The notes under the pieces were generated by a model. That model saw only the letters and a list, made by a program, of their open reading frames with translations, made no database searches and was not told where the DNA came from. A stretch of DNA of 64,000 nt from Dendrophyllia cribrosa (lineage: Eukaryota; Cnidaria; Anthozoa; Scleractinia; Dendrophylliidae): NCBI GenBank assembly GCA_024195265.1, contig JAJLRJ010000011.1, forward strand, positions 23,595,212-23,659,211. Reading direction: 5' to 3'. The stretch's first letter is position 1, and every line of letters starts with the position of its first letter. Shown here piece by piece: positions 47,011-58,206 of the stretch. Position numbers and translations under genes: made by a program.

Positions 47011-47488
47011 ACTAGGTATGAGGGAATCAATGGGAGGAGACTTTTTTCAAAAGGGGGAAGGGGGAGTGGGGGGGGGGGGGGGGGGGGGGGGGGCATCCTT
47101 AATGCTATCATTATGTGAGGGGGGGGGGGGTGGGGGGGGTTGAAATTAATTTTTGCTTAATGAGAGGGGGGGTATGACTTAGTTTTAGGGCCATATTGCA
47201 CCCATTTTATTGCCCCCTCCAGGTAATTATTGCACAGTCCCTTATGCTAAATTAATACATCTGTTTTGGCAGAAGCCGAAAAGCCGTACAAGCTTTATTT
47301 GATTTCATGCGATTCAAAATACTTTTTATTTTACAGTAAGTATCATTAAGGTTACCGTGTACCTTCGGGGGTGTCTCCAGTATAACAGCTCTAGCGTCTT
47401 AAGATTACGCTTAATATACATAACCCATATATCAAATTAAAGCTTATAGAGCTGGCTATCTAAATATGGAAACCGTTTGGTAATAAAA

Positions 47489-47893
47489 TGAATTGTCGAA
47501 TTTTTTACGACCGCTAAATTCGAACGTCCGAATCAGCTTTAAAACGCTATAACTCAAAGCGATTATTGTATTTTGCTAATTTGATTTGTACTCGGGTTTC
47601 CGGACACGAAGCGCTAAAAAAATGTGTCGGCGATTTCCCATATTCAATTGCAGTGAAAATTACAGAATATTTTCGAAAAAGGGAGAAAAAAAATTGGAGT
47701 GATAGCACGGAAATGGCTCTTGACGAAAAAGGTTTCAGAAATAAGAAATTCGCCGAAACAGTTTTGTTGATTATATGTTAGCCTAGCTTCTGTCCAAATT
47801 TGAGGAAAATCGAACAAATTTCCTTTGAGTTGTAGCGTTTTAAAACTGATTCGGACGTTCGAATTTAAACGTCGTAAAAAATTCGACAATTCA
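47489..47893 (+). mobile_element. MITE with about 70-bp terminal inverted repeats
   Basis: Left TGAATTGTCGAATTTTTTAC and right GTAAAAAATTCGACAATTCA are exact inverses, and homology continues inwards through GAACGTCCGAATCAG and TTAAAACGCTATAACTCAAAG. Confidence 0.85.
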
Positions 47894-48027
47894 ATTAAAA
47901 AAAAAACAATGCGACTACAAGCCGGATACGAAAAACCGGACGATGCCCGGAAACATGTTCTTCAAACCAAGTGCGTGTTAGTCAAATAACTTCCCTGGAT
48001 GGAGATTAAGGAAGAGCTACATAAAGG

Positions 48028-48028
48028 C

Positions 48029-48060
<32 letters not shown>

Positions 48061-48068
48061 GTTGATTG
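48028..48068 (+). repeat. (GATT)n microsatellite
   Basis: About ten GATT/GGTT copies. Confidence 0.95.
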
Positions 48069-49051
48069 AATATTAGCGAGCGGGGGCGAGTGAAAGTGAG
48101 ATTGTAACTGGTGTCGTCAACGGGTGAACCTCGTGGAAACGACCAATATAACTAGCTAGAATTCCCAAAGGGGAAATGCGAATAACATTGCCATGTCGCC
48201 CTGTCAAGAAATACGATTATTTTCCTAGCGATAATCAGTTGGTCTGTTATTTTCGGGGTGGTCGTTTCTTTTCGCACGGTTCTTAAGTTCGGGACTTGTT
48301 AACAAGATCCAATTAAAGAGGCGGGAGATTTTCACCTTTTTGGTCAAAACCGCGCTATGAAGCCTTAACTAATCTACAATTGAAAATAACACTAAAACAA
48401 TGAGAGAAAGAAATCAACCAATTCTTGAAAGAGGATCGAACACATCATGGTCTGTTCTAGTTCAAATTCAAAATGTAAATCTGAGACGTTGAAAAAGTAA
48501 TGCTAACGTTTTTGTCAAGTTGCAATTCATTTGTGACTTGGGCCGTCTATGACCAGAGGCACTCATCGATAGTACAATATAATAGGGTGGTAATTTATCA
48601 CAAAACTGTATTTTGATTTCTGTTGATACAAAGACATTTTTTTGGTTTTCGAAATGACACCAAATCCACTTGATACTGCCCTCTAACGTGGGCGGCATTA
48701 CGTACCAAAGTATACACACAGCAGAGCATAACTACATAGCTTGCCCCTGCCTTCATCGCTCGGGATCAGACTTGGACCTTGCTAGTTTGATTGACAGAAA
48801 ATAACTTCGCTTGTAGAGGCTATTAAAGTGAAAGGTGAATCAGTGAATAATCCTTCATGACAACTCAGTATTAATGATCGGAAATTATACCAGATGCCAA
48901 CAACGCAATCATGTCTGGGCCTCAAACTTCGAATTTTCAAATAACAATGGAAGGGGACGATGATAATTGATCCACGATAACCCCTGCGGACAATATTCTT
49001 TGTCACGAAACTAGCTGACAATTTATGCAATCTCAACCTCAATATTATATA

Positions 49052-49363
49052 CCGGGGGTGGGGGGGTACTCCCTTATATACGCTATATAGGTATGTGCCG
49101 CCCGGGTTTTTATGGTGCTCAGTCCTTAAATAGGGTATCCTTTTTGGTATTTTTGGTATTGTGGTCCTTAGATATTCCTTAGATAGGGTCACTAAATTGC
49201 AGTATCCACCCCAACGCGCAAAACGAAAAAGAAATGGTCTGTTAAAACTGGGCCTTAAAAAGGGTATGAAGTCTCGATTTTCTACCCTTAAATAGGGTCA
49301 GGATTTGAGAACCTTGGCGGCACACACCTATCCTACATTGTCGGGAGTACCCCCTCCCCCCGG
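49052..49363 (+). mobile_element. MITE with G-rich GGGGGGTACTCCC ends, copy 1
   Basis: Ends CCGGGGGTGGGGGGGTACTC and GGGAGTACCCCCTCCCCCCG. Internal AGGGTAxxx/CCTTAAATAGGGT blocks recur four to five times. Shares ACGCTATATAGGTATGTGCC and ACTAAATTGCAGTAT with the copy at 59.7 kb. Confidence 0.85.
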
Positions 49364-49902
49364 GATTATATACCCGGGATTATATTATATTATATACCCG
49401 GGATTATATATCCCGGGATTATATACCGCAGAAACCTCTATAGGACGGATACTTGGTCTGTTCCTTAGGTGTTCGTATTAGGGTTTTTCAAGATTGGGAA
49501 AGGAAGTGCCGTTTGGTTGTTCAAACCCTGACTGGTTTACTGGTTTACTCACTTGAAAGTTGAAACTTAAAAGGCGTAAATGTTAACGCGACTGTGGATG
49601 GAAAGATGACTTCGTTTTTATCGATCAGCGTGGCACAAAACTCGCTTTTATCCCTGAACTGGATCTAAAATTAAACAAATGTTTGTGATATGCGATTTTT
49701 ACAAAACACAGGTCACAGTAAGGGTCTTGATTTTAACATGACAACATTTTGTACATAACAGTACATATTTGTAGGTCTTGGTCGCGTGACTCGCTTTTTG
49801 CTCAAAAATAGAGGAGCAAGGGGCTATTCCGCTTAGAGGAGTAGAGGGAACTTACTCTGTTTAGAGCTTGTGTCAAGTTTTGCTCCTCTTGTACATTGTA
49901 AT

Positions 49903-50240
49903 TTAGAGACATAGTTTATCGGTGATGAAATCTTTGTGAACCTGCACGAAAACTTTCTCTTTTATGTCTGCGGGATGAAATGTTAGAAGGGCCGGAATGA
50001 AAACTGGTGCTCGCTTCCTAACACACTCCGTGGCGGCATGAAAATAAACATTCGATTCTTTGCTTAGCCGTTTTTCTCCGCCTTGAATGTACTCCCTTCT
50101 CATTTTACCGACAATCACCAGGTCCAGAGGCGGCTGTGGAACAGCTGCAGAGTCTCGAAGCTTTTGATTGCATCCATAGCATATGGAGACCCTGTTATCG
50201 CAGTAGCTCAGCGAGGTAAGTACGAAGGCCCTTAGGGACG
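49903..50240 (-). pseudogene. Cys-containing mobile-element-type protein remnant
   Basis: A frame ending in TAA at 49903 reads RAFVLTSLSYCDNRVSICYG, then C..PLDLVIVGKMRREY, NVYFHAATECVRKRAP and a conserved-looking tail. The CYGC, Arg-Arg-Glu-Tyr, YFH and C spacing resembles a domain I recall from many repeated cnidarian ORFs of unknown function. Upstream the same frame runs into a CCAGT microsatellite, so the intact N-terminus is gone. Coding potential today is doubtful. Confidence 0.4.
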
Positions 50241-50273
50241 GAGATGGCCTTTTCGAGGAGGTGCGACCGGTTT

Positions 50274-50322
50274 CCAGTCCAGTCCAGTCCAGTCCAGTCC
50301 AGTCCAGTCCAGTCCAGTCCAG
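50274..50322 (+). repeat. (CCAGT)n microsatellite
   Basis: About ten perfect CCAGT copies. Confidence 0.95.
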
Positions 50323-50619
50323 AGTCAAGTACAGATTATCCAACTGGCCCGATAAGGATATGAATGACAACAGACAAATTCGCAGCATCTGAGAAATCAA
50401 ATGGCTGAAACATAACCAAATATTTGAGACAATGATCAGTACCTATTTTCTTTTTGTAGTGTTCAATACTAATCAATCCAAGAGGTGATGAGAATGAACG
50501 ACATGATCACCCATGATTAATTCTCTTGATATTTTAACAGCTTCTCCCCACTACTTCTGTAAGAAACATATGGGGACAACAAAGGAGAATTTACATTTGA
50601 TCTTGGGTATTCATTGGTT

Positions 50620-50760
50620 AAGGCGGGACTTAACCTTAATTTGAATGAAATTTTAAGAGGTTTAAAGAAGAGAAAGAAGAAAGAAAATGATTTTTGGAAC
50701 ACCAACAGACAGTTGATACCCATGCAAGAGCACCCCAGGTTGCTATTGGACTATTTTTGT
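50620..50760 (+). repeat. Dispersed repeat shared with 25555-25640 and 57545-57670
   Basis: Carries TTTGGAACACCAACAGACAG. The copy at 57545-57670 is inverted and runs up to the start of the last Wnt exon; the copy at 25555-25640 is direct. Confidence 0.7.
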
Positions 50761-52106
50761 GTCCATCTATTAATTATATATTACATGTACCTTCAAATAA
50801 AATTCTAATTTAAAAACTTCATTAAATGTTCAATATTTCTTATTTCTCAACTTTACAAATCTTTACAAGGAAGTTACGAAACACCCCATTTTCAGATTCA
50901 TGAGATGAGCTTAGGGTTTTTAGATTGCTTGAAACATGATCGAGATATTTCCATTCAGAGCTAGGCCAGGTTAATTGGCCGTTCAGGTTAAGTCCCGCCT
51001 TAATAGTAGCTTTCATGATATCTCGCCGTCGCCGGTTGTCACGAGAACTAAGGCTCAGGAAACTAAGACCTAAGCCCAAAGATAGCTTGCTCGCATGCTA
51101 TTCTTCTGGAGAGGTAGATGAACTAGTCTGTGCTCTAATTGTTTTCCTTTAGCCATGTTGTTGCAGAAAGTTATTCGCTATATAAAAAGAAAACAAAGCT
51201 TAAAATCGGACTCGCAATTGCAGGCTTTTTTTTCTCCAACAGAATAGGCCTGTACAGGATTGGCTTGCAGGATATTTTTCAGTTTCAAAATCTAAGGTTC
51301 GCCGCTAAAATAGTACACAATAATTTTAAGATTAAAAGAAGGGCAATAGAATGAAAGATTGTGTAATTGAAGTCTCCATTTAATGGCAAATCATTGATGC
51401 TAGAAATTATATTTTAAGTTACAGCTTTGTCCCGGTGTTCCTATTATCAGCCAGCATAAAAGGATCATCAGAACAGAAACAAGAGAAATGAAATGCCTAC
51501 ATGCACTGTAAAAACATCTTGCTACACTAAATATAATTGGCCGACTGACAGATCATACATCATTTGTTGCATATAAGGGATGGGCCATTTTATTTTTGAG
51601 GGAGGGAGGGGGGTTGGGCAATTTTCTCTGAGCATGATTTTTTTTCCGTCTTGAGGCTGTGCAAGAATTTGTTTCTTTTCTTTGGCTCTCTGTGCACGAT
51701 TTTTTTCTCTACTTTTGCTGTGCAGGAATTGCTCAATCCCTCCACCCTCTCTCAAAAATAAAATGGTCCATCCCTAACGAGTCGTTATCTTTACAATCTC
51801 CAGGAGTCCGATGAGCTCCTGGTATCTCAGCTCTTCTTCTCAGATCAGACAGGCTGTTGCAGAGATCAGTGAAGTATTAAACAAAACAGGTTAGCATTCG
51901 TAGCATTACTGAGGCAATGTAGAAAACATATTTTTGGCTGATTAGATCTTCTCTAGATCCTACGTCACCAGCAGCATTTTTGTTCGCGATCCTTTGTCCT
52001 TACTCACTTTTAGAAAATGTAGGACTGTGCAATTAAAATAAGAAGTTTGTGGACTGACAAATGAATCGTGTCTTAAGATCAAACGGAATTCTCTGACACG
52101 TTGAAT
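50761..52106. other. No gene recognised
   Basis: An inverted pair about GGATGGGCCATTTTATTTTTGA (51578) and TCAAAAATAAAATGGTCCATCC (51753) marks a roughly 200-bp foldback repeat; nothing else supportable. Confidence 0.5.
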
Positions 52107-52413
52107 GGCCGGAAATTTCAACTGCCAGGAGAAATCATCGCCATTAAACCTGACGTCTATATATGACAGGTAAATGAAAAACTGCCAGAATTTTGCTGAA
52201 AACTGAATCAAACAATCAAATAATTGCCGGAAATTTCAACTGCTGGGGGAGATCATCCCCATTAAACCTGTCTTCTTTTTTGACAGGTAAATGAAAAACT
52301 GCCAGAATTTTGATGAAAACTGGATTGCCGGAAATTTCAACTGCCAGGGGAGATCATCGTCTTTATATGACAGGTAAATGAAAACCTGCCAGAAATTTGC
52401 TGCAAACTGCATA
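52107..52413 (+). repeat. Tandem repeat of about 100-120 bp, three units
   Basis: Each unit runs GCCGGAAATTTCAACTGCC, GGAGATCATC, TTTATATGACAGGTAAATG, CTGCCAGAATTTTGCTG. Two more units occur at 53268-53445 after an inserted element. Confidence 0.85.
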
Positions 52414-52417
52414 CAGT

Positions 52418-53171
52418 GTAACCTGTATCATGCAGACACCCAGTTTGGGTCCGGAATATTTTTTTTTTCCATATTTATTGTAAATCGAACCTATATTCAG
52501 CGGACCCTGTATTAAGCGAACGCGGACACTAACATTAGGCCATTTTGTTACACAAAACCTGTATTAAGCGGACATTTCAAGTGTTTTTAAAACGTATTTT
52601 TATTAGATTGTAGGATTTCAGTCTTTCTTAAAGCGCGTTTCATTTTCGGTAAAAAAGTAGATCAACGCGATATAGACAGTTGCGAATTAAGTTTGTGAAT
52701 TAAAATGCAATGAAATCAGTACGTGTAGGTAAAATAAATGTGTGATGTAAGAAGGTCAATAATTAACTGTTTTATATCATATTGATTAGAAAAAAAAAAC
52801 TCTAATTTGCATATACTTTCAACACACATTTACATATGCGACTACACAAAACCAGTTTCGTCAACTGAAGACCTCGTCAGTTGGTAGCCAAATATGGCTA
52901 CCAACTGACGAGGTCTTTTGACGAAACTAGTTTTGTGTAGTCGCATATGTAAATGTGTGTTGAAAGTATATGCAAATTAGGGTTTTTTTTTCTAATCAAT
53001 ATAATGTTGAGTAACACTTTCTTGGCTTCGGCAAACAAAATTTCACAAAAATAACTGTTTTATTTGTGTAATGTATCAAAACTGTATCGAGCACATATCA
53101 AGCGGACACCCTGTATTAAGCCGACACTTACAAGGGTCCCGAGAGTGCCCACTTAAATACATACAGGTTTG
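52418..53171 (+). mobile_element. Element with ACCTGTAT ends splitting the tandem repeat
   Basis: Left GTAACCTGTATCATGC and right AATACATACAGGTTT are inverted; CCTGTATTAAGCGGACA-like phrases recur at 52497, 52558 and 53108. It separates units of the flanking tandem repeat and itself carries the palindrome at 52779-53002. A related phrase is at 14164. Confidence 0.6.
52779..53002 (+). repeat. 224-bp near-perfect palindrome
   Basis: Arms from ATATTGATTAGAAA through CATATGCGACTACACAAAAC to a centre at TTGGTAGCCAAATATGGC are inverted with only a few mismatches. A foldback MITE nested in the element above. Confidence 0.9.
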
Positions 53172-53267
53172 ACTCCCGGGTTTAAATGTAATCTCTAATC
53201 TGGACAGACAGTGTTGATTTCGAAGCTTGTAGGTAAAATATATAACGCATAAGGGGACTGTGCTCTG

Positions 53268-53445
53268 TATCTTTATATGGCAGGTAAATGAAAAACTGCC
53301 AGAATTTTGCTGAAAACCGAATCATATAACTTAATAATGGCACCGGAAATTTCAACTGCCAGGGGAGATCATCCCTATTAAATTTGATGTCTTTATATGA
53401 CAGGTAAATGAAAAACTGTCAGAATTTTGCTGAAAACTGAATAAT
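53268..53445 (+). repeat. Two further units of the 52.1-kb tandem repeat
   Basis: Same GGAAATTTCAACTGCCAG and TATATGACAGGTAAATG phrases as units at 52107-52413. Confidence 0.8.
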
Positions 53446-53685
53446 GCTAATCTACAGGATGTTTGGAAGGGGCTAGAAAGAGGAGAAAAGGAAGGATTTT
53501 GTGTGTGTACGAAGCGAGTGGAAAGAGCGCACAGCACAAAGGGAGAGGACTGAAGAAGGGAGGTGGCGCCGCTCTTTCTTCATGTGTTTCGTGCACCCAA
53601 AGCAGTCCCCACATTCTCCTTTCTAGCGCCTGCAAAGCATGCTACAGTGGCACTCAGGCGAGCGAGAAACGTGTATAAATAAAGT

Positions 53686-53776
53686 TGTCAATCAGTCAAT
53701 CAATCAATTAATCAATCAATCAATCAATCAATCAAACCAAGCAATCAATAAGTCAGTCAGTCAATCAGTGAATCAG

Positions 53777-53807
<31 letters not shown>

Positions 53808-53808
53808 G
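53686..53808 (+). repeat. (TCAA)n microsatellite
   Basis: Interrupted TCAATCAATCAA repeats over about 120 bases. The open frame here is only Asn-Gln-Ser-Ile repeats. Confidence 0.95.
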
Positions 53809-54521
53809 CCCCGAGGAGGTACCTTTATATTAAAGTTCTTTTGGTGCCACTCAAATTAAATAAAATTACAAGAAAAAGGTGCTATGAACTAAAGTTTGAC
53901 CACAAGCCATTAAAAGTCCCTACCAAAAACAACGGTCCTGCTTTTCAGAGATGCCGTGCATTTTTTGGCGACCGGAAGTTGTTTGAAGAGCATCTTGAAA
54001 CAATCTTATCGATAATCTCAGACACAATTAGTAGTAACACTTCATGAAAAGTCCAGATTTGTCAGTTATAATTAAGAAACGTAGAGCACGTACGGACCAT
54101 CTCATCACCCCCTAATGTTGCTCCTCTCTCCCCAATGATGCATTCGCATGTTTTCATCACTCTGGTATCTTGAACAACAACATTGAAGGAGAAAGCAAGT
54201 GAAGAAAGCGGACACCGTTCCCATAAATGTGACCGATGTTGGAGCCACAGAAAATCGTTCTATTGTCCTCAGCTGATGAAAGGAAACTGAAGGAGAGAAC
54301 AACGATCTCTTCAAGAAACTAGGAAAGTGATACTCGCATCAGTCAACTACGATATCAACTGACCATGCATGCTTTTTGGCACAATTTCAAATATCTCTTC
54401 TTGATAAAGTTATGCTTATCGCCTACAAAGTCATTCTGGCCGAACCCTCCACCAGTAAGCTGTGACCTCAAAGTTCTCCAGCATTAATAGCTTTGTTGTA
54501 AGTATCAGCATTGCACGAAAC

Positions 54522-57500
54522 ATGAAGTTATTTATGGTTCTTTCAGTCATTCTTGCCAGCTTAATGTCCGTGTTGCTGGTAGACTCGTGTGGGCCATACG
54601 ATTTCACTCCGACCATCGAGCCGTTCAACAGAAGTAAAAGGTACGTTTTTGCAATGAATTGTTCTATCATTTCCCTTGGTAGGTGGTGATTGGATAAAGA
54701 TGTTTTGCTAAATATATGTTATATAAGTGAAAGCTTTGGTCTCAAAATTTACCTTTTTTTGGCGCGAAAACGAATAGGCAAGTGAGAGAGGGGTAATTTC
54801 TTTCCGCTTATTTTTGTCTGAAAATATGTACGGGTTTGAAGCAGCGGTCTATCGCTTCCACCAGAAGTAACCGCAGCCTGATCCTAGTCTTGAACGGGGT
54901 ATCTTTAGATACAAAAACGTATATACTAAGAACTTCTTATGGGACAATTTGTAAATGACTTATAGACGTGTACGTCTCAAAAATCGGAGTTCCGTCTTAA
55001 AAGTTAAATAGCTTCTCCAGACAAGTTTCATCAGTTGTCCTGCACTTGTCATTTTTTTTTTCTGAAAATTCGTTTTTTGTACATAGAACCAATGGGACCA
55101 CCAGAAGTGATGTTGAACAGCTTCATTCAATAAAGGTATGTGATACTGCCGTTGAACGAGCCTCGGCAATGACGTTTCATGTATACTGTTTTCCCATATA
55201 TTCAGTTTAGTGTCTTTAAAAGGGGCATTGTCACGCAGAGTTCGCTGTGTTTTGGTCAAAATACACTAAATCAGGAGCTCCTGACTAAATATATGACAAA
55301 GTACCTTTGCTCAATTATAAAATTGCTTTTAGAACACCAAGAAGATAATATCAAGTGATTTCTTCATGGAAGAACAAACCATAATAAGTTTTTCTTCGAT
55401 TTTTTCATGGTTCTTGGGTGAGGAACTTGAAAAAATTGGCCAATTTTTTCAAGTTGCAATCCATTTCCATCCTGGCCATCCGCAACCAAAGATAACAAAT
55501 ACTAGTTTCTGTGCACAGGTAGAGTATTTGTTAACAAAACTGGACCATTATTTTAAGGTTTCCATTGAAACAAATATGTTTTTTGGCTTTTCAAAGTGAT
55601 ACTAAAAATAGGTGACAGTTTCCCTTAAAGAAGACTATATAAAAGCTAAATAAATACAATTTCAGTTTTTCGGTTCTTTTAGCTGAATATTTCAACAGCA
55701 AAAAAAAATTTTTTGGGGGAAAGGAATCGTATTTTCCGAATTTACCAGCTGCTTCAGTTCTCCTTTCCGAAAATCCTAGCTGACCTTATTTTTTACCCAA
55801 AACGACATTTTTATCCCACAGAACCTGTTCCGAAAACAAAGAGCGTTTAATTTTCAGATGTTACAAAAGTTTGAGTGGGGATTTTAGTAAGGAAAACTGG
55901 CCTTCAGAACAGCTTTTAAACCGAAACAACTCATTGGGTACACTTGTTAAATTACTAGAGGTTGTATCTCACATTTTGCAACTGCCTATTTGATCGTGAT
56001 TGCCCCAGTATCTTTCAAAATAAACTCAGTGACAATTTTGCTTTGTTTTTCAAATTACAACCCTTTTCTACACTGACCTTCTGTAGCCAAAAGCATCTGA
56101 CAATAATTGCAGTGCACTAGTAGAGTAGTTGCTAACAAAACTGGGCCTTTGTCTCTAGGTTTTCATTGATGCAAACGTGCCCTCGAAAGTGATACCAAAA
56201 TTAGGCGACATAGCCACTTGATCTGTTGAATAGAGTATTATATATCCTCCCTTTTCAAAGGCCTAACAATGAATTCTCGTGAATGTATAATCCCTAGAAA
56301 ACGGCCAACCGCCACAGCCATTCATTTCTAATTGCACTTTAATTTTTTTTTTCAATTCAGGGGTATTTTCCAGTTTCGAGTATCATGAAAAATGCAAACA
56401 GACGTGGGCTAAAGGAATGCAAAAGACAATTTAAAGACGAGATATGGAACTGTTCAGTGGGAAAAGAATACTTGCAGAAGGACTTGCCCTTCGGTAGGAT
56501 ATTTGTTAATTAAAAGTAATCAGCCTTACTAGCAGCAGTCTACTATGGAGTATAAGCTTAAGCCCTCCGTCGATTTGCTGTCAGTTGTGAAGTACTTATC
56601 GTTGGGGTGTATTTGGCCCAAGTTTGTGTATACGAAGTGTCCTCAGGTTTTGAAACCCTGACCCAGTTGAGAACGAAAAATGTATTTGTGTAGGACAAGA
56701 CCGTACCTCGTTCCCAGCGCTTGCTTTTCCCTTCCAAAAAAGGAGGGACAACACCCTCTAATTTATCACCCAGTGGAAGACAAGGGAAAAAAATATACAC
56801 ACTCCCCCCCCCCCCCCCCCCCGCCCCCTCTGCCTCCTCCGCCCCCTCCAGCCCCACCCCCTCCACCCCAACCCCCCCCCCCCACCCCCACCCCCATTTT
56901 GACAACGTAATTTTTTTTTCACATGACAAAGGCTAAATCTACATCAGTTTCGAACATATACTTCGCTAATACAATTGATAGCCGGGTGTCCCTCTTAATC
57001 AACAACAACTTCACCGTTTTCTTGCAGCCACTCGAGAGGCGGCGTTTTTGCGCGCCATTAGTTCTGCAGCAGTTGCACACGAATTCACGCATCAGTGCAC
57101 ACAAAACAAACTACCCGGATGCAAGTGCTTCACGGAGTCATCTAAAAAAAGTGAAAATGCACATGTTTTCGCCGGTTGTGGAGATGACATCGAATATGGA
57201 CAGCGCAAAGCTAAGCTTTCCTTTGACCAACTGGATAAAGGAAACGACTCTTCTCGATTAAAGGCTATGAATCTGCACAACAATAAAGTTGGAAGAGAGG
57301 TAAGTTTGATTGCAGTTGAACACCGTTTTACGAACCCCCCCACCTAGCTCCACCTAATACTTGTTACGGACTGTTTTCTCGTGCATTGTTATATACAGGC
57401 TCTTATATTGGGGATTTTAAAAAAATGTGTTTTTCCTCCTAATTGAACGCTAAAAATGGTTTTAAAACGCAGAAACCTGCGGGGACCCGGAAGTAAGCAG

Positions 57501-58206
57501 ACCCGGGAAGTGAGAAGTTTAGTCTCCCCTGTCACTTTAACCCAAGTTGTAACCAAGTTAGTCCACTAGCAACCTGGGGTGCTCTTCCGTGGGTATCAAC
57601 TGTCTGTCGGTGTTCCAAAAATCATTTTCTTTCTTCTATCCCTTCTTTAAACCTCTTAACATTTCATTCCTTAAGCTGATTTATTCACTTTTTTGTTGCC
57701 AGGCTGTTCGAGCACTTTCCAAGGAGGTGTGTAAATGCCATGCTACCTTTTACTCACGTTGCAGTTATAAAACTTGCTGGATGCAACTAGCACCATTTAA
57801 AGACGTCGGAGCAAAGCTGATGCAAAAGTACAACAACGCCACACGAGTGTGGTTCGTGGAAAACAAGCTTCAAGAGCGAATTGAAGATCAGTTCAGAGCC
57901 ATCTCCAGCGAAGACAGCAGGCTTGTTTATCTCGATCCTTCCCCAGGCTACTGCGTGCAAAACAACACCTTGGGCTACCGTGGAATGCTGGGAATGACAT
58001 GCAAGAGTTTTGACGTCCAAGCAACTGAATGCAAATCATTTATCGATAGGTGTAACGCTTGTAATATGGGATATCAAACGGTAGAGCATAAGTACGAGGA
58101 GGTTAAATGTAAGTGTAAGTTTCATTGGTGTTGCTATGTGAAGTGTGAGAAATGTAGAAAAATGTCTTACATAACAACTTGTGCACTGAAGTCGCGCGAA
58201 CAGTGA
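54522..58206 (+). CDS. Divergent Wnt ligand, five exons
   Basis: Exons 54522-54640, 55087-55135, 56361-56493, 57028-57299 and 57703-58206 join in phase to 358 residues, the normal Wnt length. The signal peptide is MKLFMVLSVILASLMSVLLV. Family hallmarks seen: ECKRQFKDEIWNCS, ATREAAFLRAISSAAVAH, GCGDDIEYG, MNLHNNKVGRE, CKCH with KTCW, SPGYCV and the C-terminal CKCKFHWCCYVKCEKC. Wnts are secreted, usually palmitoleoylated ligands for Frizzled. Oddities: the hairpin that normally reads CHGxSGSC reads CHATFYSRC (residues 203-211), so the acylated Ser is apparently missing and one residue is added. The usual CCGRGYNT reads CNACNMGYQT, and the N-terminal region between signal peptide and ECKRQF has only one Cys. 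Potential N-glycosylation sites include NGTT, NCS, NATR and NNT. Subfamily not assigned. Confidence 0.93.
55136..56360 (+). repeat. Wnt intron 2 with two copies of a GGTGACATAGCCCC-type MITE
   Basis: A copy at 55216-55630 runs from AAAGGGGCATTGTCAC to GGTGACAGTTTCCCTTAAAG and shares internal text such as TTGAAAAAATTGGCC and CAATCCATTTCCATCC with the copy at 23258-23641. A degraded second copy covers about 55950-56222 (GCGACATAGCCACTT at its end). Confidence 0.7.
56800..56900 (+). repeat. C-rich low-complexity tract in Wnt intron 3
   Basis: Runs of C up to 18 long and CCCCCTCCGCC-type repeats. Apparent long ORFs on either strand here are only Pro- or Gly-rich translations of this tract. Confidence 0.9.

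Noticed and set aside
53639..53833. 64-residue frame of repeated Asn-Gln-Ser
   Set aside because: Translation of the TCAA microsatellite.
56558..56929. Gly/Pro-rich frames on both strands
   Set aside because: Translations of the C-rich tract in Wnt intron 3.
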